DNA of 5,121 bases, from assembly GCA_023434465.1 (NCBI GenBank), contig JAEYSQ010000223.1:1-5121 (forward strand). Direction: 5' to 3'. This DNA is from Actinomycetes bacterium. GTDB taxonomy: Bacteria > Actinomycetota > Thermoleophilia > Solirubrobacterales > 70-9. Every line of letters begins with the position of its first letter. Position 1 is the first letter of the stretch. Both the position numbers and the translations under genes were made by a program. The notes beneath the pieces were generated by a model. That model worked only from the letters and a program-made list of their open reading frames with translations. It ran no database searches and had not been told where the DNA came from. Positions 1 through 5,121 of this stretch are shown one piece after another.

Positions 1-1464
1 CTGGACCAGCTCTTCCCGGGTGTCGAAGTACTCGAACACGGTTACTTCCGGGTTACCCGGGACGCCGATTTCACAGTGTCCGACGAGGCCGACGACCTGC
101 TGGAAGCGGTTCAGGAGGAGGTTCGCCGACGCCGTTTTGGCGAGGTGGTCCGGCTCGAGCTGGCGGAGGGAATGAACCAGGAACTGAAGGAACTTCTGGT
201 CGAGTTGCTGCGGCTGCAGGAGAATGAGGTTTTCGAGGCGGGCCGGCTGCTCGACCACACCGACCTGTGGGATGTGGTCAAGCTGCCCGGTTACCGGGAG
301 CTTCGTGATCAGCCCTGGACCCCGGTCACCCAGCCCCGTCTGCAGGGAGAAGACGGTGACCCGCCCGACATCTTCGCCGCGATCCGTCAGCACGACGTGC
401 TCGTCCACCATCCCTACGACTCGTTCACGAGTTCGGTCGAGAGGTTCATCGCCCAGGCGGTCAACGATCCGGAAGTGCTTGCGATCAAGCAGACCGTGTA
501 CCGGACCAGCGACGATTCGCCGCTCGTCTCCGCTCTGATCAAGGCGTCGGAGCGCGGCAAGCAGGTCGTCTGCATGCTCGAGCTGAAGGCCCGCTTCGAC
601 GAGGAAGCAAACATCGAGTGGGCCAAGCGACTCGAAGAAGTGGGAGTCCATGTGGTCTACGGCATCCCCGGGCTGAAGACTCACATCAAGGCACTGCTGG
701 TGGTCCGGCGGGAAGGCGACCAGGTTCGCAACTACGTACACATCGGCACCGGCAACTACCACTCGACCACTGCCCGGCTTTACACCGACTTCGGTCTCTT
801 CACCGCCGATCCTGAAATCGGGGCTGACGTGTCCGAGATGTTCAACCTCCTCACCGGGTACTCGCGACCGGCCGACTACCGGCGGGTCCTGGTCTCGCCC
901 CACTCGATGCGCAGTTCGATTCTGGCCGAGATCGAAGCGACGATTGCCGCCCACAAGGCGGGTCGCGAGGCGAAGATCCAGATGAAGATGAACTCACTGG
1001 TCGACTCGGCCTGTATCGAGGCGCTTTACGACGCGTCCAGGGCGGGCGTCGAGGTGGAGATCAACGTGCGGGGAATCTGTTGCCTCCGGCCCGGGGTACC
1101 GGGGCTTTCGGAAAACATCCGGGTCGTTTCGGTGGTCGGTCGTTTTCTCGAGCACTCCCGCGTTTACGCCTTCCAGCGGGGTGAGAGCTGGAGCGTCTTC
1201 ATCGGGTCGGCCGACCTGATGCCGAGGAATCTCGACAGCCGGGTCGAGCTGGTGACCCCGGTCGACGACGACACAGCACGGGGCCAGATTCTCGACGTGA
1301 TGGAACGGTGTCTGGCCGACAACACCAACTCCTGGGTCCTGGACAGTTCCGGGAATTGGTCGCGGCTCAACCCCGAGGGGGGAGAGCGGCGCAATGCCCA
1401 GGATGAACTGATGGAGCGCCACAAGGCTCTGGCCTCCACGGGTTTGCCCAAGGTCTCCGGCTAG
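1..1464 (+). CDS. ppk1: Polyphosphate kinase 1, C-terminal part (5' end outside window)
   Basis: PPK1 reversibly transfers the gamma-phosphate of ATP onto a growing polyphosphate chain through a phosphohistidine intermediate. The frame is open from base 1, so the GTG at 76 is internal and not the start. About 487 residues are visible; they align without gaps to E. coli PPK at a constant offset of about 207, meaning roughly the N domain and half the head domain lie outside the window. Counting from base 1, H228 (in LKTHIKA, codon 682-684) matches the phosphorylated His435. H247 (YVHIGTGNYH) matches His454 and H385 (FLEHSRVYAF) matches His592. R168 and R198 correspond to the Mg-site Arg375 and Arg405, while Y261 and R357 correspond to the nucleotide-binding Tyr468 and Arg564. 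The active site is therefore complete. The gene ends with TAG 40 nt before a DUF47-pit pair, a context fitting phosphate storage. Residue equivalences are from memory of the E. coli enzyme. Identification is very secure. Confidence 0.98.
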   Translation: MDQLFPGVEVLEHGYFRVTRDADFTVSDEADDLLEAVQEEVRRRRFGEVVRLELAEGMNQELKELLVELLRLQENEVFEAGRLLDHTDLWDVVKLPGYRELRDQPWTPVTQPRLQGEDGDPPDIFAAIRQHDVLVHHPYDSFTSSVERFIAQAVNDPEVLAIKQTVYRTSDDSPLVSALIKASERGKQVVCMLELKARFDEEANIEWAKRLEEVGVHVVYGIPGLKTHIKALLVVRREGDQVRNYVHIGTGNYHSTTARLYTDFGLFTADPEIGADVSEMFNLLTGYSRPADYRRVLVSPHSMRSSILAEIEATIAAHKAGREAKIQMKMNSLVDSACIEALYDASRAGVEVEINVRGICCLRPGVPGLSENIRVVSVVGRFLEHSRVYAFQRGESWSVFIGSADLMPRNLDSRVELVTPVDDDTARGQILDVMERCLADNTNSWVLDSSGNWSRLNPEGGERRNAQDELMERHKALASTGLPKVSG

Positions 1465-1486
1465 GTACCGTCAGCCCTGCCTCTGG

Positions 1487-1492
1487 TAGTTT
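1487..1492 (+). promoter_or_regulatory. Possible -10 element upstream of the DUF47 gene
   Basis: TAGTTT fits the actinobacterial TAnnnT -10 pattern and ends 12 nt before the ATG at 1505. Transcription from it would start near 1499, leaving a leader of about six bases. No recognisable -35 hexamer lies 16-18 nt upstream. It could be chance, with the gene instead transcribed from the ppk1 promoter across the 40-nt gap. Confidence 0.22.
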
Positions 1493-1504
1493 GGCTCCGC
1501 CCTG

Positions 1505-2122
1505 ATGCGCTTCTCGCTCCTGCCACGCGATCGCACTTTCTTCGACCTCTTCAACGAGGCCGGTCAGAACACCATGCGCGCAGCGAACAAGCTGGACGAA
1601 ATGATGTCGCTCTGGCCAGATGATGCCGGTCTCGGCCGGGAGATCCTGATCATCGAACAGGAGGGTGACCGGATCACCCACGACATCATCAACCGTCTCA
1701 ATTCGACCTTCGTCACTCCGATCGACCGCGAGGACATCTATGGCCTGGCGACCAAGCTCGACGACGTAGTCGATTACATCGAGGAGGCCGCCGACTTCCT
1801 GGCGCTTTACCAGATCGAAGCTCCGATGGATCAGGCTCAGGATCTGACCAGGATCCTGGTCGGTTGCTGCGAGCAGCTTTCTCTCGGTCTGGAGAATCTG
1901 CCCTCGTTCCGGGACCTCGACCAGTACTGGATCGAGATTCACCGGCTCGAGAACGATGGCGATCGGGTGTCGCGTGACGCCGTCGCCTCGCTGTTTTCGA
2001 ACGGGATCGACCCGATGGTCGTGATCCGCTGGAAGGACATCTTCGCGGTACTCGAAAAGGCGATCGACGCGACCGAGACGGCAGCGCACATCCTCGAAGG
2101 CATCGTGATCAAGAACTCCTAG
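1505..2122 (+). CDS. DUF47 / PhoU-like phosphate transport accessory protein
   Basis: This 205-residue, all-helical, cytosolic protein belongs to the DUF47 (PhoU_div, TIGR00153-like) family, usually encoded next to Pit permeases and thought to modulate them. It shows four regularly spaced acidic ExxxD/DxxxD motifs of the PhoU fold: E51-D55 (EQEGD), D86-D90 (LDDVVD), E149-D153 (LENDGD) and E184-D188 (LEKAID). In PhoU proteins these bind metal clusters. The length is normal for the family and the N-terminus (MRFSLLPRDRTFFDLF) is typical, so the ATG at 1505 is the likely start; no Shine-Dalgarno sequence precedes it. The gene ends 4 nt before the Pit permease GTG, a spacing that implies translational coupling. 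A regulatory or gating role on Pit is inferred from family and context; no enzymatic activity is predicted. Confidence 0.95.
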   Translation: MRFSLLPRDRTFFDLFNEAGQNTMRAANKLDEMMSLWPDDAGLGREILIIEQEGDRITHDIINRLNSTFVTPIDREDIYGLATKLDDVVDYIEEAADFLALYQIEAPMDQAQDLTRILVGCCEQLSLGLENLPSFRDLDQYWIEIHRLENDGDRVSRDAVASLFSNGIDPMVVIRWKDIFAVLEKAIDATETAAHILEGIVIKNS

Positions 2123-2126
2123 GACC

Positions 2127-3248
2127 GTGGACCTCCACCTGATCCTCGTAATCGTGGTGGTCTCGGCCCTGGCCTTCGACTACACCAACGGCTTTCACGA
2201 CACCGCGAATGTCGTGGCTACCTCGATCTCGACCGGGGCGGCCTCGCCGAAGGCAGCCATCGCTTTCGCTGCCATCCTCAACTTCGTCGGAGCCTTCATC
2301 TCGATCGAGGTCGCGGCGACGATTGCCTCGGACGTGGTCGACCAGGGCGCGATATCCGGACCCGGGGCGCTGAACGTCGTCTTCGCCGGTCTGGTGGGGG
2401 CGATCGCCTGGAATCTGGTCACCTGGTATTTCGGACTTCCTTCCTCCAGTTCCCATGCCTTGATCGGCGGAATCGTCGGTGCCGCCCTGGCTGATTCCGG
2501 AACCGCGGCGATCGAAACCGCAGGACTGATCGGCAAGGTCCTCGCTCCGGCCATCGTCGCGCCGATCCTCGCTTTCATCGTTGCCGCACTTTCGATCGGC
2601 CTGATCTACCGGATGGTCCGCAACCTGCGCCCCGGGCCGGTCAGCCGCGGATACCGCTTCGGCCAGATTGCGTCGGGCGGCCTGCTCGCTTTGGCCCACG
2701 GCACCAATGACGCCCAGAAGACGATGGGAGTGATCACCCTGGCGCTGATTGCCGACGGCGCGTTGCCGGCCGGTTCCGACCCGCCATTCTGGGTGATCTT
2801 CTCCGCCGCCACCGCGATTGCCCTCGGAACCTACAGCGGCGGCTGGCGCATCATCAAGACGACCGGGATGCGGATCATCAAGATGGATCCCGCCCAGGGC
2901 TTCGCAGCCCAGGGCGCCGGCGCGTCCGTGATCATGGCCTCCAGCCATTTCGGTTTTCCCCTCTCGACCACGCATGTGATCAACGGCGGTGTGATGGGTT
3001 CGGGAGTCGCCAAGCGGATTTCGGCGGTGCGCTGGGGCGTGGCCGGCAACATCGTGATGGCCTGGATCCTGACCCTCCCGGCTGCCGCGTTGATCGGTGC
3101 CCTGACTTTCGGGGTGACGGTTCTGCTCGGCGGCGGCGTGGTCGGACCGGTCGTGATCAGTGCGATCGCCGTGGTCCTGATCGCGATCGCCTTCGTGCGA
3201 CGCTCGCGACAGACCGAAGTGGTCGACGTTCAGACGGAATCGGCGTGA
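2127..3248 (+). CDS. pit: Pit-family inorganic phosphate permease (PHO4 family)
   Basis: This 373-residue polytopic inner-membrane protein is of the PHO4/PiT family (PF01384), which imports phosphate, typically as a neutral metal-phosphate complex, by proton or sodium symport. The inverted-repeat signatures of the family are both present: GFHDTAN at residues 22-28 and HGTNDAQKTMG at 191-201. Each is followed by its partner motif, PSSSSHALIGG at 105-115 and PLSTTHVINGG at 278-288. The compact central loop (about 160-180, with RNLRPGPVSRGYR) matches shorter bacterial and archaeal Pit proteins rather than the longer E. coli PitA. A short basic-then-acidic tail (RRSRQ then EVVDVQTESA) ends the protein. 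GTG 2127 is chosen because the family start falls just before the first helix; an AGGA lies only 2 nt upstream, so initiation probably depends on the preceding DUF47 gene. Substrate specificity (phosphate over sulfate) is inferred from the DUF47 and ppk1 neighbours. Confidence 0.96.
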   Translation: MDLHLILVIVVVSALAFDYTNGFHDTANVVATSISTGAASPKAAIAFAAILNFVGAFISIEVAATIASDVVDQGAISGPGALNVVFAGLVGAIAWNLVTWYFGLPSSSSHALIGGIVGAALADSGTAAIETAGLIGKVLAPAIVAPILAFIVAALSIGLIYRMVRNLRPGPVSRGYRFGQIASGGLLALAHGTNDAQKTMGVITLALIADGALPAGSDPPFWVIFSAATAIALGTYSGGWRIIKTTGMRIIKMDPAQGFAAQGAGASVIMASSHFGFPLSTTHVINGGVMGSGVAKRISAVRWGVAGNIVMAWILTLPAAALIGALTFGVTVLLGGGVVGPVVISAIAVVLIAIAFVRRSRQTEVVDVQTESA

Positions 3249-3251
3249 TAA

Positions 3252-3497
3252 ATGGACCTGCTCGCTTCAGTCATCAACTTTGCGGAACTCGGCGAGACCG
3301 TACTCGCTGCTTTCGTCGCTTCGATGGCCGTGGCGTTCGTCGCTTCACTGGGCATCTGGGGCGGCACCAAGTACGTCGATTTCAGTCAGGAAGGCCGCGG
3401 GATCGCGGCCGTCCTCGCGCTTGGGGTCGGAGTCCTGGGTCTGCTCGCTACCACGGGAATCATCGCCTTCGGCCTCGTCTTGATGGTTTCCAAGTAG
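3252..3497 (+). CDS. Small two-helix membrane protein downstream of pit
   Basis: This 81-residue protein is unrecognised at the family level. It has two clear hydrophobic segments, about residues 16-38 and 50-77, joined by a short polar loop (GGTKYVDFSQEGRG), and almost nothing after the second helix (last residue K81). The N-terminus (MDLLASVINFAELGE) looks amphipathic. The ATG lies 3 nt after the pit stop, in TGATAAATG, with no well-placed Shine-Dalgarno (a GGAA sits 12 nt upstream), so translation by reinitiation from pit is plausible. Hydrophobic periodicity, G/C third positions like its neighbours and operon-tight spacing argue that it is a real gene and not a spurious frame. It could be a Pit subunit or stabiliser; this is guilt by association only. 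The overlapping +2 frame (3245-3517) gives an arginine-rich shadow and is not favoured. Confidence 0.8.
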   Translation: MDLLASVINFAELGETVLAAFVASMAVAFVASLGIWGGTKYVDFSQEGRGIAAVLALGVGVLGLLATTGIIAFGLVLMVSK

Positions 3498-3514
3498 AGC
3501 GACGGAGACCCGGA

Positions 3515-3520
3515 TAGGCT
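3515..3520 (+). promoter_or_regulatory. Possible -10 element for leaderless start of the next gene
   Basis: TAGGCT fits the actinobacterial TAGnnT -10 pattern. A transcript starting seven bases past it would begin at 3527, exactly on a GTG in frame with the following gene, which would make that mRNA leaderless. No -35 hexamer is recognisable 16-19 nt upstream. The TAG also happens to be the in-frame stop that bounds the next reading frame, so the match may be coincidence. Confidence 0.27.
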
Positions 3521-3877
3521 TTGATCGTGGTTCTGGCCCGCAACATCCTTATCATCGCGGCCCTGGCCGCCGGCGTCGCATTCCTTCCCAGTGGCGGCAA
3601 CGTCGCGGAAGCGGCGCTGACCGCGATCACCATGGCCTTCCTGGCCGGCATCGCCTGGACGGTCTATCGCCTTACCTACCAGTTCCGCTCCGGGCTGATC
3701 GCGCTCGGCGATTCCCGGCGGGTCATCCTCTATGGCTGCTTCGGCATGATCGTGCTGCTGATCGCCGGTGCTTCGAAGATGTTCGACACCGGACTTGGAA
3801 CCATGGCCTGGCTGCTCCTGCTCGGGTCGGCCCTGGTCGGGATCTGGATGATCGTCACCGAAGCCCGCAGCTACTGA
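3521..3877 (+). CDS. Four-helix membrane protein of unknown function
   Basis: The protein is 118 residues from TTG 3521, or 116 from GTG 3527; a TAG at 3515 prevents any start further upstream. GGAG at 3504-3507 is too distant (13 or 19 nt) to decide between them. A leaderless start at GTG 3527 is attractive given the possible -10 just upstream. Numbered from TTG, hydrophobic segments lie near 2-22, 29-50, 66-85 and 94-113. The loop between helices 2 and 3 is basic (YRLTYQFRSGLIALGDSRR). With R7 before helix 1 and a short polar C-terminus (TEARSY), this predicts both ends inside the cell. No catalytic or binding motif is visible and I do not recognise a named family. It sits 23 nt after the two-helix gene and 12 nt before the EEP gene, so it may link the phosphate operon to the EEP gene or be paired with the latter. 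Confidence 0.8.
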   Translation: MIVVLARNILIIAALAAGVAFLPSGGNVAEAALTAITMAFLAGIAWTVYRLTYQFRSGLIALGDSRRVILYGCFGMIVLLIAGASKMFDTGLGTMAWLLLLGSALVGIWMIVTEARSY

Positions 3878-3889
3878 GCCCGGCGCTTT

Positions 3890-4741
3890 GTGAACTTCCG
3901 GGTCCTGAGCTGGAACCTTTACCACGGACGGGACTTCCCGCCGGTGCCGGGCGGGGACGAACCTGGCGTGCCTCCGGGAGGCTTCGGCTGGAAGGTACTC
4001 GGCCGACCGGTACGGGGCAAGAAGCATTTGCGTCTCAACCGGGATCTCTTCAACGAATTCGCTGCCTTCCTCGCCGCTGCGAAGTGGGACGTGGCCCTGC
4101 TCCAGGAGGTACCTCCGCGCTGGGTCCGACGACTCGCGGAAGCGACCGGGGCATCGGGACGGGTAGCGCTCACCTCCCGCAACTGGCTGAGACCTGTGAT
4201 GTCTCCCCTGGCCCGTATCCGGCCCCAGTTGATTGGCAGCTGGGAGGGTGGTTCGAACCTGATCCTGGTCCGGAATGCGGTTCCCGGCCTCGCTGGCTTT
4301 CGCCCTGGAAACGAGATAGCCGGGTTCCGCAAGGCTACGCTCACCTGGGTCCCGGAACGCCGGGTGACGACGATGGTCGAACTGGGCTGCGGGCTCTGCG
4401 TCGCGAACTTTCATGCCAGCACCGGCGAGAGATCGGTCGGCGACGTTATGCGCGCGGGTCGGCTGGCGGACGCGAAGGCGGGGGAGCGCCCCCTGATTCT
4501 GGGTGGGGATTTCAACCTCCGGCCCAGATCGAGCGACGCCTTCGAGCGGCTGGGCGGCGAATTCGGGTTGTCGGGCCCGACTTCCCCGGGTTCGATCGAT
4601 CACCTTCTGTCCCGCGGGGTCGAAGTGCTCGAGTCGGCCCAAGCGTGGCCGGCGGCCAGGCGTGATGTTCCCGATCCCGAAACCGGCCTGATGATCCGTC
4701 TTTCGGATCACGCCCCGGTCGTTGCGCGGTTCGCGGTCTGA
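3890..4741 (+). CDS. Endonuclease/exonuclease/phosphatase (EEP) family protein
   Basis: This 283-residue protein has the DNase I-like EEP fold, a metal-dependent phosphoesterase family covering nucleases, inositol-phosphate phosphatases and sphingomyelinases. The active-site motifs appear in the usual order: N9 (LSWNLYHGR), E73 (LLQEVPPRW, metal ligand), N173/H175 (ANFHAS), D207/N209 (GGDFNLRP), D237/H238 (SIDHLLSRG) and D273/H274 (LSDHAPV). All expected catalytic residues are therefore present and the enzyme should be active. No signal peptide or membrane helix is seen, indicating a cytosolic location. Residues 15-47 form a Gly/Pro/basic insertion between the first strand and first helix, which may be lineage-specific. 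GTG 3890 is chosen because the fold's first strand (FRVLSWN) starts immediately after it; no Shine-Dalgarno is present and the previous stop is 12 nt upstream. The substrate cannot be told from sequence: DNA, RNA, a phospholipid head group or a sugar phosphate all remain possible. Confidence 0.93.
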   Translation: MNFRVLSWNLYHGRDFPPVPGGDEPGVPPGGFGWKVLGRPVRGKKHLRLNRDLFNEFAAFLAAAKWDVALLQEVPPRWVRRLAEATGASGRVALTSRNWLRPVMSPLARIRPQLIGSWEGGSNLILVRNAVPGLAGFRPGNEIAGFRKATLTWVPERRVTTMVELGCGLCVANFHASTGERSVGDVMRAGRLADAKAGERPLILGGDFNLRPRSSDAFERLGGEFGLSGPTSPGSIDHLLSRGVEVLESAQAWPAARRDVPDPETGLMIRLSDHAPVVARFAV

Positions 4742-4837
4742 CCCGGTCTCTTCCGGTCCCTCGGGATCCTGTTCGCGCGTGCACAATCGTTGCACCTGTA
4801 GTGCCACATGTGAGCACTTTCCCGTCACGGTCCGGGT
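4742..4837. other. Intergenic region between EEP and TadE-like genes
   Basis: This 96-nt gap is the longest non-coding stretch in the window. Its first part has a weak imperfect stem (4755-4769, GGTCC against GGATCC with a bulge) and no T-run, so I do not call a terminator. Its second half holds the two GTGC-N9-GCAC dyads listed separately. A TTGCAC hexamer at 4790-4795 resembles a -35 box, but no good -10 hexamer follows at 16-19 nt. No Shine-Dalgarno is seen before the ATG at 4838. Confidence 0.6.
4779..4817. promoter_or_regulatory. Tandem dyads GTGC-N9-GCAC (possible operator pair)
   Basis: Two 17-bp inverted repeats with identical arms and identical spacer length lie side by side: 4779-4795 (arms extend to GTGCA/TGCAC around a 7-nt centre) and 4801-4817 (its centre contains the 8-bp palindrome CACATGTG at 4805-4812). 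Their centres are 22 bp apart, about two helical turns, which would place two dimeric regulators on the same DNA face. The second dyad ends 20 nt before the TadE-like ATG, and a -35-like TTGCAC overlaps the first, a position suited to repression. The sequence pattern is directly seen; the operator role is inference. Confidence 0.4.
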
Positions 4838-5121
4838 ATGGAACCCGAGCCAAGAGAAAGCCAGTTCAGAGGCCGGTCGGAACGCGGGTCGGTTTCGCTT
4901 GAACTGATCGGCTCGCTTCCGATCATCCTGCTTTCCATTCTGGTGGCGGCGCAGATCGTGATCGCCGGCGCCACACTCTGGTCTGCCGGAGTCGCCGCCC
5001 GGGCCGGGGCAAGGGCTGTACTGACCGGAAAAGCGCCTCGCGGGGCGGCCGAGCGGGCACTGCCCGGCGTGTTGCGGGATGGCCTCAAGGTCTCGCAGAA
5101 AGACGGGGTGAGAATCGGGGT
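4838..5121 (+). CDS. TadE-like pilus/secretion protein, N-terminal part (3' end outside window)
   Basis: The frame is open from ATG 4838 to the window end, 94 codons plus two bases. A short charged cytosolic leader (MEPEPRESQFRGRSERG) precedes the TadE-type signature: GSVSLELIGSLP at residues 17-28 runs straight into a single hydrophobic helix (about 21-45), with the conserved Glu at position 22. After the helix comes an Ala/Arg-rich stretch (AGVAARAGARAVLTG, 50-64), as in actinobacterial TadE-like proteins. A mature region predicted outside the membrane then begins (AAERALPGVLRDGLKV). TadE and TadF are minor pseudopilins assembled by the Tad/Flp type IV pilus machinery. An in-frame TGA at 4811 with no other start codon in between fixes the ATG as the first possible start. 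The other tad genes would be expected to the right, outside the window; without them an isolated TadE-like envelope protein is also possible. Confidence 0.8.
   Translation, partial: MEPEPRESQFRGRSERGSVSLELIGSLPIILLSILVAAQIVIAGATLWSAGVAARAGARAVLTGKAPRGAAERALPGVLRDGLKVSQKDGVRIG

Noticed and set aside
76..78. GTG as the start of ppk1
   Set aside because: The frame is open to base 1 and the upstream residues (for example HGYFRVTRDADFTVS) are typical PPK1 head-domain sequence, so the gene begins outside the window.
1367..2089. Minus-strand open frame (240 codons) opposite the DUF47 gene
   Set aside because: Antisense to a protein with a full set of PhoU-type motifs; no recognisable domain in the reverse translation.
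2109..2975. Minus-strand open frame (288 codons) opposite pit
   Set aside because: Low-complexity Gly/Arg/Asp composition, directly antisense to a well-supported Pit permease; a codon-bias artefact.
3183..3190. GCGATCGC octamer (HIP1-like)
   Set aside because: I noted it only inside pit, where it encodes ordinary Ile/Ala codons, with no sign of a dispersed repeat family here.
3245..3517. Plus-strand 90-codon frame overlapping the two-helix gene
   Set aside because: Arg-rich, no hydrophobic or domain pattern, and out of frame with the clearly membrane-like 3252-3497 product.
3937..3955. Strong GC hairpin (CCCGCC / GGCGGG, 7-nt loop)
   Set aside because: It lies inside the EEP coding region over Pro/Gly codons and has no T-run, so it is not a terminator; probably a by-product of composition.
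4755..4769. Possible terminator stem after the EEP gene
   Set aside because: The stem is short and bulged with a very small loop and no following T-run; too weak to call.
4809..4824. CRP/GlxR-like site (TGTGA-N6-TCCCG)
   Set aside because: Only the left half-site matches; the right half matches TCACA at three of five positions. The GTGC-N9-GCAC dyad explains the symmetry better.
3386..4828. Long minus-strand open frame (480 codons) opposite the small membrane protein and EEP genes
   Set aside because: Its translation is rich in Arg, Gly, Pro, Asp and Glu with no domain or hydrophobic pattern, and it lies antisense to genes with clear motifs. It is the usual antisense shadow of high-GC coding sequence.

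Overview
This is a high-GC, fully protein-coding stretch of bacterial chromosome with every supported gene on the + strand. The strong G/C third-position bias, the GTG and TTG starts, the lack of clear Shine-Dalgarno sequences, and the mix of a ppk1 / PhoU-like / Pit phosphate cluster with an actinobacterial-type TadE-like protein suggest an actinobacterium. The class Thermoleophilia (Solirubrobacterales) is my best guess; this is inference from protein style and not from any marker gene.

Layout. (1) 1-1464: the C-terminal two thirds of polyphosphate kinase 1 (ppk1), running in from the left edge, with all catalytic residues that should lie in this part present. (2) 1505-2122: a DUF47/PhoU-like protein. 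(3) 2127-3248: a Pit-family inorganic phosphate permease, only 4 nt after the DUF47 gene. (4) 3252-3497: an 81-residue two-helix membrane protein, 3 nt after pit. (5) 3521 (or 3527)-3877: a 116-118-residue four-helix membrane protein of unknown function. (6) 3890-4741: a cytosolic endonuclease/exonuclease/phosphatase (EEP) fold protein with a complete metal-dependent active site. (7) 4742-4837: the only sizeable intergenic gap, holding two tandem GTGC-N9-GCAC dyads. (8) 4838-5121: the start of a TadE-like (pilus/secretion pseudopilin-type) protein cut by the right edge.

How the genes fit together. The DUF47 protein and Pit form the familiar phosphate (or metal-phosphate) uptake pair. PPK1 directly upstream would convert the terminal phosphate of ATP into polyphosphate, so the left half reads as an uptake-and-storage module. 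The two small membrane proteins follow pit so closely that co-transcription of at least the first is likely, which makes it a candidate, uncharacterised Pit partner. The EEP gene may share that transcript, but its substrate cannot be read from sequence. The TadE-like gene looks like the start of a separate unit, behind its own possible operator region.

I found no RNA genes, mobile elements, CRISPR arrays or convincing intrinsic terminators. No clearly new system is visible. The two least explained items are the small membrane proteins behind pit and the tandem dyads upstream of the TadE-like gene.
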